Of a stretch of 64,000 bases of DNA, positions 1 through 10,859 are shown piece by piece. Numbering within the stretch: the stretch's first letter is position 1; each line of letters starts with the position of its first letter. This DNA comes from Geosiphon pyriformis (lineage: Eukaryota > Glomeromycota > Glomeromycetes > Archaeosporales > Geosiphonaceae), in contig JAAOMT010000226.1 of NCBI GenBank assembly GCA_016748015.1, positions 287,250 to 351,249 on the forward strand. The letters are read 5' to 3'. Under the pieces are notes generated by a model that was not told the DNA's origin, ran no database searches, and saw only the letters and a program-made list of their open reading frames with translations. The position numbers and the translations under genes were made by a program.

Positions 1-3000
1 TCATATTTATTATATATTTTTTTCTTAACATAAAACACAAGTGAAGACTTGCAAACTTACAAAAAAAAAATTCGTGATTATATTCAGTCATGTTGGGTTT
101 ATGAGGATTTTAATCCTAATGATCTTAAATCAGCTTATATATTGCAACAATTTATGCTGTTTAATTCAAGATCTACATTCATCGAAAAACTTTTAGAAGA
201 TAAATTTCAAAAACATTACTGAAATAATTTTAACCAATTTAATTTCCAATGACAATAAAAAATTCTTGGTACTCACTCAATATTTAGAGTTGTTAAAGTG
301 TAAGATTTTTTATGTTAAATATTTTTTAGACCAAATTTTTTCAGAACTGTAGGAAAAGTTTGGAGAGTGGGTAGGTTTTGAAGAATAAATAGGTTTTGAA
401 AAGACTAAAAAATTTTGACACTATTGTTATCACCTATAAAAAAAACAAAGCACACATATAAACTACATATAGAAGCCCAAAAAAATTCTATAAAATTTTA
501 TAATATTCTAAATGTGTTCTTATGCCATTCAAATAATAATTTTTTTATAGTAAATAAAACAATTAAGAAGGTTATAGATGACATTTATTTAGATAGTTAC
601 AAATATGTTTCTAAACTTAGCTGTTTTAAAAATATAATTGGTAAAATGATAATAGATTTCTTTAATTTTACAACCATCTGGCTGTAAAGACTGCACAAGT
701 AATAATAGATTAATATTATAAACAAATCTTAGTAAATTTTTTTATTAATCTAACCAATTCATCAAGGATTTAATAGAACATTTTAGTTGTTTTGCCAATA
801 ATAACAATATATTATATGTCATTTCAAATACTGCTTTTACATATTTTTAGGAGCATTGTAAGTGTGTTCAATATTTAATCTAAGAATTTTAGCTATTTTT
901 CAATACAGTAAATGATTATCTTAAAAATGCATATTCGGTATTATATATTAAAATAAAAAAACTCAACTTAGGTTCTAACACTCCTAAATCTTTTGGAGTC
1001 TTCTCTACCTATAGTATTAATTTTAATAGCATCTGTTAATTTCATCGAGATCTAAAAGATTATCATAATACACTTTGTATTATCTACTTTTTCAAAATGT
1101 TTGAGGGTAAATATTTAGCATTTTCTGAACTAAAATTGACAGTTATGATGAAACAAAAACAGGCAATTGCTTTTCAGTTGCATTGTTTAGTTCATGGAAA
1201 CTTTCCAATAATGACTAGTTCAAAGCATAGTGTTTTTTTTTATATTTATAACACTATTATAAAACAAAATTGAAATTTGGCTCTCTTTTCAATGATAGAA
1301 ATTTAGATATATCAAAGATTCTAGATAATACTTACTTAATTATAGATAATGTTAAAAAACACAACAAAAAACCACAAAAATATTCTTCCCAAGTTAGATT
1401 CTTAAAAATCTACAATAAAATTAAAAAACTATAGGTAAAGTTATCTTGGTAAGTATAATAAATTAATTCATTAAAATCTTATAATAAAATACATTAAAGA
1501 TCTGGAACTGGTAAAGCAAAGATTATTAGTGCAATATAGGAAATATTGTTTTTATAATAAAAAATTATTGCTGTGTAAACTTAAAATAACTATATAAATG
1601 CACTTTAATCTAAAATTTAAATCAATTACTGTATCTAAAAAAATCAATTAACTATACTTCAAATATCTAAAACCAAATATGTAAATTTTTTCAAGTTTTT
1701 AAATCTTAATTGTTCTAAAACAAATCTGTATTTTTAAATAATATTAAGATTAATTATCTTTTCTTTTTATTTTTAACAAACTTTAAGTCCATATTTTTGA
1801 TTAATTTGTTTTTTTTTTTTCTATTTTTAGCTTGCTATTGATATTACAATTTTTAAACTGGTAAACTTATTATTTTCAAAATTTTTTTAAAACCTAAGAT
1901 ACTATTTTTTAAATAAAAAACTCTTATACACTTCATTATTAATTTGTATATTAAATATATATATAAAACTTTTTTAATTTGTGCTTTAAAAAAATAAATT
2001 TTGCCTTTGATCTTTATACTGTATGTAAATTAATAGGTTAATTGATAATGCTAATTAATTGTAAATTTATAATGTTGCTTTGGTTTTATGTTTTTGAATT
2101 AACTTGATGTATTTAAGTAATAGTAATTAAGCTTTTATTTACAGATCTGTTAGAACTATTTGTTTAAGCAAAAAGACAATAGAAAATTTATTTAATGTTT
2201 TTGAGTACTAAAACAACTTAGATTATTTATAATTAAACAACAATAGTTCAAGGAAAAGAAAATATGAAAGAAAAAACGGATTATTGTGATTTACATTTGG
2301 GAAATACTTTACAACATAATCGAAATTAGGTAGAAGGAAATATTAAAAGAGAATACCTTTATAAAGTTCAATATAAACATATTTGCACAGATTTGATAGT
2401 ATTATTTACAATTATAATATTTTTTTTGGTCAAACTTGCAATAGCAATTTTACTACTTTTAAAAGCAATGTCATTTGAATGATTTCTTAAATGTGATGCC
2501 CTTTACAAAATCTTAAACAAAATTAAAATTTCTTATTTTGATAACTTTTTCATAAGCCAAATGCTATAAAATTAATATTCAAAGCAAAAAATTTCTAACA
2601 CTAACATTGAGTAAGTTCTTTTGAATAAGAAACAGCAATAAGAATATAGCTATTTACAAAATTCTAATTTTTTTTCTCTAAGTTTTGCATCTTGATTAAT
2701 AAAATTCTTTTTCCAAATTATTTTCCTAAGTTTTCGACAAGTTTTTCGAACTTTTTACTTTTGCCAGTTGTGTCAACATGTTAGCTATGGTTTGCTTTTC
2801 CAAACTGCTTTTTTTAATACACTTTATTAAACATTGCTTTGCTGTCCAATGTTGCAATTTTTTTCTTGTTATTACCAGAATTTTGAGTATTTTTAGCATT
2901 CTTTGGCTTTCTATACTTATTTAAGTTATTCAATAAAACGGGTTTTTTGCTATTTTTTGCCGTTTTTTCACTACTACTGCTACTAACATAAAGTTCTTGA

Positions 3001-3726
3001 ACAAAAAAGTCAAAAATATTTAACTTGAACAATGTTGAGAAACAAAATTAACGGTTTACTTAAAAAATTAGAGAACTTTAACCAAGAGTGTAAACTTTAG
3101 TGACTTCTTGGGTTTTGGTAATTCAGGAATTAATAAAAAAAGAAGTGATATTTTTAATAATTTATATAAATTTAAAAATTAATGGTTTGATTTATTATAA
3201 CAACCAAATGTATTCCAAGTTCAATTAAACGTTAAAATTATTGCTAGAAAGACCGTTAAATCAGTTCTTTAATTTTAGTTTCTTTGAATGTATTTTAAAA
3301 CTTAATCTTAAAAAACAATTAATATTTAGTATTCATTTTTTGCTTTTTAAACTCATCTTTTTTAAGGTTGGCAAAAAACCTAATGGTTAGCCAAAATAAT
3401 ATTTAAAGATGAATTATTATTTACATCTTTATAAAATCAGAAAGATGATTAAAAATTCTAATATAAATTTTTCCAGGATCATATAGTCATAACTGATTAT
3501 TCTGAAAAATTTAGAATTGAATCCAAATTTTCAGAAACAAATACATTTACTTGTTATTGGCCTGACAGTTTATTTATTATTTGTAATTATCTTATAATAT
3601 TATTTAGAAATATCATCCAAAATTTCTCAAATGTGAAGCAGTTTTCCAAAATAACATAGAAGTAAAGTTTCAAATGTACAGTTTCATTTATTTTAAAGCT
3701 TAGAATGTTTTAAGATTTTTAATATA
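1..3726. other. A+T-rich intergenic DNA, no recognisable gene
   Basis: I recognise no gene here. Short open frames exist, for example 415-687 (plus, 90 codons), 1097-1273 (plus, 58 codons from an ATG) and 2814-3032 (minus, 72 codons, rich in Lys, Asn and Ser). None shows a motif or a family I know, and frames of this length are expected by chance at this base composition. The minus-strand frame at 2814-3032 continues to read as Lys/Asn-rich protein after its stop, towards 2690, so it may be a decayed coding piece. The stretch is less A+T-rich than the deserts after 50 kb. Confidence 0.6.
2814..3032 (-). pseudogene. Lys/Asn/Ser-rich open frame, possible coding remnant
   Basis: This is a 72-codon frame that starts with Met and is dominated by Lys, Asn and Ser, including a run of five serines (SSSSSE). 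After the stop, the minus-strand reading continues as charged protein-like sequence (for example KKFEKLVENLGK, near 2700-2760), which makes a decayed low-complexity gene slightly more likely than chance. I see no domain, no splice pattern I can defend, and no partner gene. It may equally be random A+T-rich sequence. Confidence 0.2.
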
Positions 3727-5012
3727 CAGTATGGAACAAAAAAACTAATTTGATTTAATCAATTTTAGTTAAATTGTGGCAAAACTTGGAAAAATAAATG
3801 GAAAGACAAACGGCCAAATGATTATGAATTTTTTTGTGCATTTTACTAATTATTTTGTTTTAAAATTCTTTTGCAAAATGCTTTCATCCAAGCAAGAAAT
3901 GTGGCAACACACTTTATTATATTTCTGAAATAACAGCATATAAAATACAAGTAAAATACAACAGAAAACAAAAACTTTGACAACAAATTTGTCAAAAACT
4001 GGTATAAATATATTTTACAAAACAACAAAAAGATATTTAAAATTTCTTAAATATCAAAAAAACCTTTTTTTTAATAACCACAATGCTTATAAATAAGCAT
4101 AAAAAAAACTGTATAGAATAGGCTTACTAATGTTTAAATAACAATAAAAACTGAACTGTTTTTACAAATAAAATAGTATTTTGTTTATTTAAGAACACAT
4201 TAGAACATTGATATAAAAGTTTGTAACCAATTTGGCTATATCAAAAGACTGAAGAAAAATTTTTGTTTGGGTAGTTTTTATAAAGGAGGAAAATCTAATT
4301 TATTTTGTTTACTGGTATAATGAACGGTGAATTTTACATTGAAATTTTCCACATCCATTTCTCTAAAATTAAAAAAAAACTAGAACGTAAATGGTGGTTT
4401 CAGCAAGATAATGATCAAAAGCACAAATGTAAAATTGCTTAGGCATTTATTGCTAAAAATATCCGCAATGTTATTGATTGGCTTGCCAATTTACCTAACT
4501 TAAATTCAATTGAAAACTTATGGGCTATTGTTAAAAAAAAAGATGCCATAAGATCTAAACTAGTTAATGCTATTTATGGAAATAACGTTGTGTGAGATAG
4601 TAATCGTGAATAATGATGTACTAATTTTTTTTTTTAGTTGAAATGTAATAACCATTTTTCTAAATAAGGTTCAAATCTTAATCTTCCTTTTTCTAATCAG
4701 ATTCCCTTTTGAATTCTGTTTCCTTTAACAATTTGAAGGTTGTTATTTATCCTAAACGAGAAATCATAAAATTTTGACAAAAAAGAAAGACATTAAAAGC
4801 TTCCTTTTCTTTTGTTTCTAAAAGATGCGCAAATAGTTTAGAGATGATTAAACAGGACGACCAAAAATTATGACGATGATGCTATTCTTTTAAAATTTAG
4901 TGTTATCTAAGAGGGTAATGAAAAATTAAAAATTTTCCCAAATTTAATGAATTATAAAACTCTCAGTTATGACCACTAGTGATAACGATTGATCATACTA
5001 TGTTCCATATTG
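3727..5012 (+). mobile_element. Tc1/mariner-type DNA transposon relic
   Basis: This is a decayed cut-and-paste transposon of about 1.29 kb, the usual size for Tc1-like elements. The left end is CAGTATGGAAC at 3727, directly after TA, the obligatory Tc1 target dinucleotide. The right end, read on the minus strand, is CAATATGGAAC ending at 5012, so the two tips match at 10 of 11 positions. Further in, the terminal repeats have diverged, and the TA expected just after the right tip is no longer seen. The interior holds the transposase remnant described separately. The boundaries are inferred from the tips. Confidence 0.6.
3955..4595 (+). pseudogene. Tc1-like DDE transposase, degenerate
   Basis: This is the remnant of the transposase that would cut at the terminal repeats and insert at TA. 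An N-terminal helix-turn-helix-like piece is readable near 3965-4060. A catalytic-core piece at about 4100-4260 contains TVFTNKIVF, where Tc1-family proteins have FTDE; the first catalytic Asp is now Asn. From 4317 the frame reads IMNGEFYIEIF, then FQQDNDQKHKCKIA with the second Asp, then DWLANLPNLNSIENLW with the third acidic residue in the classic Tc1 context. Stops at about 4117, 4129 and 4440 and at least one frame change inactivate it. The stops fall where Trp or Lys is expected in the family. The Tc1 assignment is firm; function is lost. Confidence 0.85.
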
Positions 5013-5409
5013 TCAAAATTAAAAGCCCTTCGGCAAAATGAATAAAATAATACAAATGCCTGTAAATTTTTTTTTGAAATCTTTTTTTAAATGAATATTA
5101 AAAACTAATTTTATTTTATGAAATAATGTTATGCATTTTTTTCTAACCCTTTTAATTAACATGATATTAATCGCTGACTATAAAAAATCTTCTAATTCCA
5201 GGCTCAAATATAATTTTATTCCTTAAACAGTAAAGAGTCCGATTGAGAAAAAAGGTGATTTGACATCCGAATCTCATGAAATAAGTAATTGAAGAAAATT
5301 ACATGGGTACATTTCAGGTTAAACGCTACTTGGTGTGAATAATGGTTTCTTAGGGCTTTTTGTCAATTTTATTATGATTGTTATTCCCAATCGTATCATC
5401 CTTTTTGCT
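5013..5409. other. Intergenic, nothing recognised
   Basis: This is A+T-rich sequence between the Tc1 relic and the Asn/Gly-rich remnant. I see no gene or repeat structure. Confidence 0.5.
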
Positions 5410-5640
5410 TCAAACTGTATCGTCATTATTATTTCCAACCCTACTGTCATTATTGTTCCCAACGTCACTTCCAACATTTTCATTGCCAAACCCGTTGTCA
5501 TTCCCACCACTCTTATTTGTAATGACAGTAGGATTTGAAATAACTGAAATTGGTGGGTCTTTTGATAGGCTTAATAGAAATGAGAAAACAAAGGAAAGGA
5601 GGACTAAAATAGTATTGATGTTGATGTGGAAATTTTTGAT
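5410..5640 (-). pseudogene. Possible small secreted Asn/Gly/Asp-rich protein remnant
   Basis: On the minus strand one frame reads as a strongly hydrophobic stretch (TILVLLSFVFSFLLSLS) followed by a polar low-complexity tail with near-repeats such as VGSDVGNNND and RVGNNNDD. A signal-peptide-like core followed by a short repetitive Asn/Gly/Asp tail is the outline of small secreted fungal proteins. No ATG opens the frame; a TAA lies just upstream. A TGA at 5412-5410 interrupts it, after which the frame continues (SKKDDTIGNNNHNKIDKKP) to about 5366. TTTTAG inside the hydrophobic part could also be a splice acceptor. I do not recognise the family. Longer open frames on the plus strand here are antisense readings of the same repeats. 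Confidence 0.3.
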
Positions 5641-5752
5641 TTTTTAAAAAAATTAATATCCAAATAATAGAGTTTGAAGAGAAATTTTCAAAATAAACAC
5701 ACTTATTTCACAACAGAACACTAAAATATTTATTGAACATTCAATTATCAAG

Positions 5753-7050
5753 TCAAATTTCCGACTCTCTAAGTTGTGCCAATTTTTTAGTAAAACGAAC
5801 TTCAGAGTAACATGTCATACGCCTCTTTTTTCTATAAGCAATCAAACCAGCTTTCGTTAAGCAGACACACAACTGTTAGCAAAATATGTTGTGACTAGAT
5901 TGATGTAAATATTAATATTGAGCAATAAATATATAAAAGTATATACTTACCACCCACTTTATAACTGCCTCATACATGGACACAAATTTAGGCATATCTG
6001 ACCAGTCTTTCGGCAGAGAATAGCATCTAAAAAACATATTCAAATATGTTAAGAGATTATGCCCACACTTATTTTAAAGCTTTATATAACAATTCATACC
6101 ATGAAAGTCAAGCATCGTTAATGATGCTTTAATTTTGTAGGCTGTCAATCCATAAATTCGCAAATCAGCAAACAATTGATGTTGAACATTTGCTTTTCCA
6201 ATGATAATATTATTGTAAAGACGGACCATGCTGATGGCATTCTTTATATCATCTTCATCTTGCTTCTTTCTAGAAGCCCTAGGCCTTGCTCCTTCACCAC
6301 AAATGAGAGGATAATTGGTGACATCATTCATATAGCCTATTCCATCTGCACGAATGCATGATTTTTCTGTTTGTAAATGAATTTCACCGCTATGGAAATC
6401 ATATAAACACATTGATTAGTATGACCAGAAATGCTTTTTACAATATTAAAAATCAAATCAGTAAAACTACTAAATATAGTTTCTTCTCCCAAATATCCAA
6501 AGTGCTGCATCGATTATTGGATGCTCAAATCGATTTAGATAAGGTTTCTCTAATGTCTCAAGGTTGGGCAAAGGATTAAGAGCATTTAATTAAAATGCCT
6601 TGAAACTAGATTAATTAATAATAAATCAGTAAGTATTCATTAAGAACTTAATGTACTGTCATCTATGAGATACTCAAGTCCAATACTGAATTAATCGAGC
6701 TTAATATACATCTGAAAAAACAAAAATAGATTAACTAGAACTTGGATGTGGTATCTTCCCAAAGATTCTCTCCATCCCATATTTAGCTTCTTTTTTCTCT
6801 ACAAAACTGTTCGAGTTTAGCATGCAAGTCATCATCAAATTTCTTCTCTCTGATGGTTGATTCAAAACATTATTTTCGGACATAGGCATCATTTGTTATT
6901 TGCGCAAGGGTAATCCTTGTTCCAGATTTCATATATTCAATGAGTTGAAGTGTAATATCTATTGGCTATTGTTATAGCCACATTTTTAACTCTTTTTCGG
7001 GATTGTATGATTTCCTCAAATGCTTTTGAAGATAAATAAGATGCATTTCA
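5753..7050 (-). pseudogene. Decayed spliced gene of a fungal family of unknown function
   Basis: Read from right to left, blocks of one protein remain. Block 1 (about 7030-6730) includes EYMKSGTRITLAQITNDAYV and KKFDDDLHAKLEQFCREKRS. Block 2 (about 6590-6480) includes FEHPIIDAALWIFGRR. Block 3 (about 6480-6080) includes GYMNDVTNYPLICGEGARPR and DEDDIKNAISMVRLYNN and runs open for 112 codons from 6412. Two short exons follow: 6026-5951 (CYSLPKDWSDMPKFVSMYEA, ending at a GTAAGT donor) and 5873-5753 (LCVCLTKAGLIAYRKKRR to a TGA stop), joined in phase with an AG acceptor at 5874-5875. Frame changes occur near 6415 (an apparent GT insertion) and 6470, and block 3 does not join the next exon in phase, so I call it a pseudogene. 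The central E, K and D pattern recalls a large Glomeromycotina family that may hold a nuclease-like fold; that is recall only. Enzymatic role unknown. Confidence 0.5.
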
Positions 7051-7221
7051 TCCTTTTTTGTAATTATATAAAAATTATTGAAAATTATCGAAAATGATTG
7101 GTAATTATAGGTAATTATATATAGTATCTAATATTAATAATTTTGTTATTTATCTTATATTTTTTAAATATATCAATAAGTATGTCACTATTATTTCCCA
7201 TAACATTTATTATTATTTATT

Positions 7222-7960
7222 ATGAATAATTTGAAAGACCTTAAGAATTATATAACGTCTTCCAAGATTCTTCAGAGATACTTGGCTATAATAGTAAATT
7301 GCAGAATAATTATGAGGAGCGAGAAAAAGATTTTAATTGAGAGAAGAAGGGGTGGGATCAGGAGAGAAAAAAATGTTGCCAGAATCTAGTGAGTGCTAAT
7401 ATTGAGATCCAAAAATTATGTATTCATAATTTCAGAACTTGATGAGATTAGGCGCTTCCAGGCTAGAAATTCCCGGAACGATGTTTCTCTTGCAGATTCT
7501 AAGGCTAAGATTAAGCCGCTCCAGATTAAGATAAATTCATTGAAAGATAAGTTAGCATCGGCCCAGAAAGATACATCTTCAGCTCAAAAGGTTTTATTGA
7601 AGAAAATACCTGAATTAGAATATATAAAGGATGAATTGACATCAAAATTCAATGAGTTGGAGCTATTGAAATCGGAATCTGTAATTGGAATAGATAATAA
7701 GGAACAGAGGAAGCAGAGCTTTGAGTTCTTGACTCACCCTATTATGCCTACAATAAAAAATATAATGAATTCCAAAGAACAGGGATTAAAGTCTCCAATT
7801 CATGATATTCCAACAATTAGCAAACCTAGAAAGAATCTTCACAAATTTTTTTACAAAGATTTTTTATCCGGATGCAGAGTAATGTTTCTTCTGAAATAAG
7901 TACGTCTTACTTACAGAGTGAGGAGACTCCTGCTTTTGATATAGCATCTTAGGATATATA
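7222..7960 (+). pseudogene. Coiled-coil protein gene, frameshifted
   Basis: An ATG at 7222 opens MNNLKDLKNYI. After a one-base shift near 7265 the reading continues as DSSEILGYNSKLQNNYEERE, then has a TGA at about 7338, and after another one-base shift near 7430 continues as ISELDEIRRFQARNSRNDVS. The longest open piece is 7393-7899. The sequence is rich in Lys, Glu, Gln and Leu with heptad-like spacing (KDKLASAQKDTSSAQKVLLK), as in a long coiled coil. A last shift near 7855 restores RMQSNVSSEISTSYLQSEET up to about 7960. No membrane segment or catalytic motif is visible. A structural or adaptor protein is possible, but the biological role is unknown. Several single-base shifts argue for a pseudogene rather than assembly error. 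Confidence 0.45.
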
Positions 7961-8789
7961 GATAAAGTCTAATCTATTATCATCTAAAAATGTAACCTTG
8001 TATCTTGTATAACAGAGAACTCACACTTCCTGTTTGATCAACTCACATTCACAAATTTCAGTAGTAGGTAAAAAAGCAGTTCCTATTATAGCAAGTTTTT
8101 ATGTTACTGCTATTTTTTACCTTGTTGGTAATTGCAGTTGTGTGTTTTATGATCCTAAAACATATTTGAAATGAAAAAAAGGGTCAAGTAAAGTGAAAAG
8201 CAGAGCATCATTTCTTCAGAAATAGCTTTAAGGCTCTGCCTCTAAGCATATAAATCTATTTTGGGATGAATTGATATGAATAAAATATAAAAATAGATAA
8301 AAAATACACAGGATTAGAGATTAATAATATATTAATAAAAAAACTGTGAAACGTGGATTGGCATTTTAAAGTAAACATATATTAACTTGCTCTAATGCCT
8401 GCATTAGAGCAAGCTTTTGTTTATAATTGTAATATTTATCAATGTTAGTAATAGATAAATAAGAGGTTTTAAACATCATGAATTATTCTTTATAAAAGGT
8501 ATTTTGGCTTGAATAAAATAAAAATATCTTGGTATCCTATTTGAGTCTTTCATTAAAACGTTTAAACATAAATTTTTACTAGCAACTTAAATTTCAACAA
8601 TGCTGAATTGATTGCTTTCTTGTATAATTAAAGTCGAGTTTCTGTTCTGTATTTAATCTATTTACAGTATATAATTCTATAACACTTTGATATCCAATCT
8701 TTATCTACAGCAAATGCGATAAATTAGATTTGTGGCCATAAAATTTAAAACCCTCATATTTACACATGTACATTCAGATTCTATTAGTA
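7961..8789. other. Intergenic, no gene recognised
   Basis: This is A+T-rich sequence without recognisable coding. It contains the perfect inverted repeat at 8386-8413, listed separately. Confidence 0.5.
8386..8413. repeat. Perfect 13-bp inverted repeat (hairpin)
   Basis: CTTGCTCTAATGC at 8386-8398 is followed by a two-base spacer and then its exact complement GCATTAGAGCAAG at 8401-8413. With a two-base spacer the innermost pairs must open to form a loop. It is much less A+T-rich than its surroundings. It could be a recombination scar, the tip of a foldback element or a structured RNA; nothing around it decides. Confidence 0.85.
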
Positions 8790-8968
8790 TATGAGTTAGA
8801 AGGTGGCAACCTTTAACATTGTGAGAAAATTTTTCCAGTAACATTACTCTTTCAGACCATTTCCTTAACCAGTATACAAATATGGTTAGGGGGTGGCAAC
8901 TCTCAACATTATGAAAAAATTTTTTTAATAACATTGTTTTTTTGGACCACTTTTTTAACTATTAGTAT
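8790..8968. repeat. Two tandem copies of a 90-bp unit
   Basis: The block around GGTGGCAAC at 8802 recurs exactly 90 bases later at 8892. The units run from about 8790 to 8878 and 8879 to 8968, sharing runs such as GGTGGCAAC, CAACATT or TAACATT, AAAATTTTT, TAACATT and AGTATAC, with scattered mostly transition differences. On the minus strand the pair yields an open frame with an internal duplication (KKFFHNVESCHPLT and EKFSHNVKGCHLLT, stop at 8701). That frame may be a by-product of the repeat, or the repeat may be a decayed coding duplication. I cannot choose. Confidence 0.75.
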
Positions 8969-9264
8969 ACTAATACTGTAGTATTTGCTATAAAATTATT
9001 ACTTAATATAGATTATAGAAAAGACTAAATATAGAATATACCAATCTGTAGTAAAACTTTCAATACTCTTATTTTTTGTTCAAAATCAGTTATTTTTGTT
9101 AATGAAGAATTTACTGCATGTTTTGCTAAGTCTTCAACGAAAAGTAATAATTGTAAAACTGTTTCTTTTCTTGTTAAATAAATGATAGTAGCAAAACATA
9201 TAGTGTCAAAAGAGTCTTTTAAAAAAAAAGCTGCAAGAAAAAATGAAGCAACAAATATATATAA

Positions 9265-9690
9265 TATAGATATTCTGTTCTTTTAAAATGTTTTTTTACT
9301 TATTTCAGATATAGAAATATTAGCTTGATCCAATTTAGCAAACGTTATTACAGTCTTCTGTCACAATCTATTTAATTGAAGTCAAATTAACACAATCTTA
9401 TTAAACTCAGACAAAGCTGAGATAATCACTTCCTTAAAAGCATCTATAAAATTTTTTTTAATAATTACTACTTAATTCATAACATAAATATATTGTACTT
9501 TTAAAATATTTCTTTCCACTTATTTCAGATATAAAAATATTAACTTGATCCAATTAATAAACTTTATTACAGTTTTTTGTCACAGTTCACTTAACTAACA
9601 CAATTTCATTGAATTTAAACAAAGCTAAAATAATTGCTTTTTTAAAAATATTCATGAAAATTTTCTTAATAATTATTACACAATTTGAAT
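9265..9690. repeat. Tandem duplication with a 218-bp period
   Basis: CTTTTAAAAT at 9280 recurs at 9498, and the next roughly 190 bases align in both copies (shared TTATTTCAGATATA, TTGATCCAATT, ACAAAGCT, TTAATAATTA). The copies differ by scattered substitutions and small gaps, so the duplication is old. It lies just upstream of the insertion point of C1 (9802). No coding is visible in either copy. Confidence 0.75.
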
Positions 9691-9801
9691 TATTGTTTAC
9701 TAAAATGTTTTTATTTATAACCAATAATAATTTTTTGAAATTTTGAAAAAGTAAAAACTTTTTTAAACTATATATAGTTAAAAATAATTTTTTTTAACAG
9801 T

Positions 9802-10732
9802 ATTATTCATAAAAAAAGTACAAAAAAAAAAGTAGAAAAAACAAATAAAAAAATAGTACTTAGTAAGTAAATATAATATTAAAAAATTATAATACATTGC
9901 TTAACAATATGCATATTGTTAGTGAATTATAACACATTACTCAACAATAAGCATATTGTCAGAAAATCATGTCATATTGCTTAGTAATACGCATATTGTT
10001 AAAAAAATAAAACACATTGCTCAAAAAAATATGTAATCTTATATAGCAAGAATTATGTATATATCAAGAATATTAAAAACAGAAAAAACAGAATTAATAC
10101 TAATAATTAGTTAGAACTTATTAATTAACCAATATCTCTTCCTTCAAAAAGTAGTTTTTTACAACTTGAAATAGAATCAAATCATATATTAATAAAATAT
10201 TGATTAATACCTGAATTCATGTTATTATTATTTAATTAAAAAATATTAATTACTTCTATTTTATTAACACTTCATGTTGATAGAATCCAACATTTAATTA
10301 TACTGGACCAATAACTTTTGATTATGGCTATTAACAAAATATTAATTTTTTATTTTCTTTTCTTATTTTCTTTTTATTTTTTTTTATTTTTTTTATTTTT
10401 TTTTATTTTATTTGTTGTTTACTAATTGATTAAAAAGATTAAGCACTAAGTATTTTATATCAAGAATAGTCTAATAAAAAACCCAGAAATAAGAATAGAA
10501 ATTTAAAAATAGCTTATTAGAAAAGCATAACTGCCAAAATAAACTAGCTACTATACTAAAAAAGAAGATTTATAAAAGAAACCATTAATTGAATTTCTGT
10601 TTATTATACAAAAAACTCAACCAAAATTTTCAGATTCTAAAAATCATTAGAAATTACCAATATTATTAACTATTGAGCACCAAGTTACAGATTTGTTATT
10701 TGTTCTAACATTTTAAATAAACATTTATAACA
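9802..10732 (+). repeat. C1 5' LTR
   Basis: It starts TATTATTCAT (expected TG start, mutated to TA) and ends ATAACA. It matches the 3' LTR at 49369-50291 throughout. The U3-like part at about 9881-10030 carries four copies of a roughly 40-bp unit built on ACATTGCTYAACAATA and GCATATTGTYA. A TATATA stretch near 10058 may be the promoter. A long T-rich tract at about 10362-10420 lies in the second half, as in the LTRs of B1. The length is 931 bp. Confidence 0.85.
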
Positions 10733-10752
10733 TTTAATGTTCTTAGTGAGAT
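10733..10752 (+). promoter_or_regulatory. C1 primer binding site (decayed)
   Basis: TTTAATGTTCTTAGTGAG directly follows the LTR and aligns with TTTGGTGTTCTCTGTAAG of B1. The TGG that would pair with the tRNA CCA end has become TAA by two G-to-A changes, so priming would be lost. Confidence 0.6.
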
Positions 10753-10859
10753 ATAATTTAACAGAAAACCAACACCAATATCAACCATTTAAAAAAGTGA
10801 CAGACCAAGAAATTATAAGAGAAAACCATTTAAAATTTGTGAAATCTTTATTTTAACAT

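Noticed and set aside
5335-5647. Plus-strand open frames of 67 and 89 codons with repetitive Ile, Val, Pro and Ser.
   Set aside because: They are antisense readings of the Asn/Gly-rich minus-strand repeats; no other support.
9881-10030. Regular roughly 40-bp repeats resembling a CRISPR array.
   Set aside because: There are no unique spacers: the units abut and diverge along their whole length. They lie inside an LTR and recur in its partner at 49455-49620.
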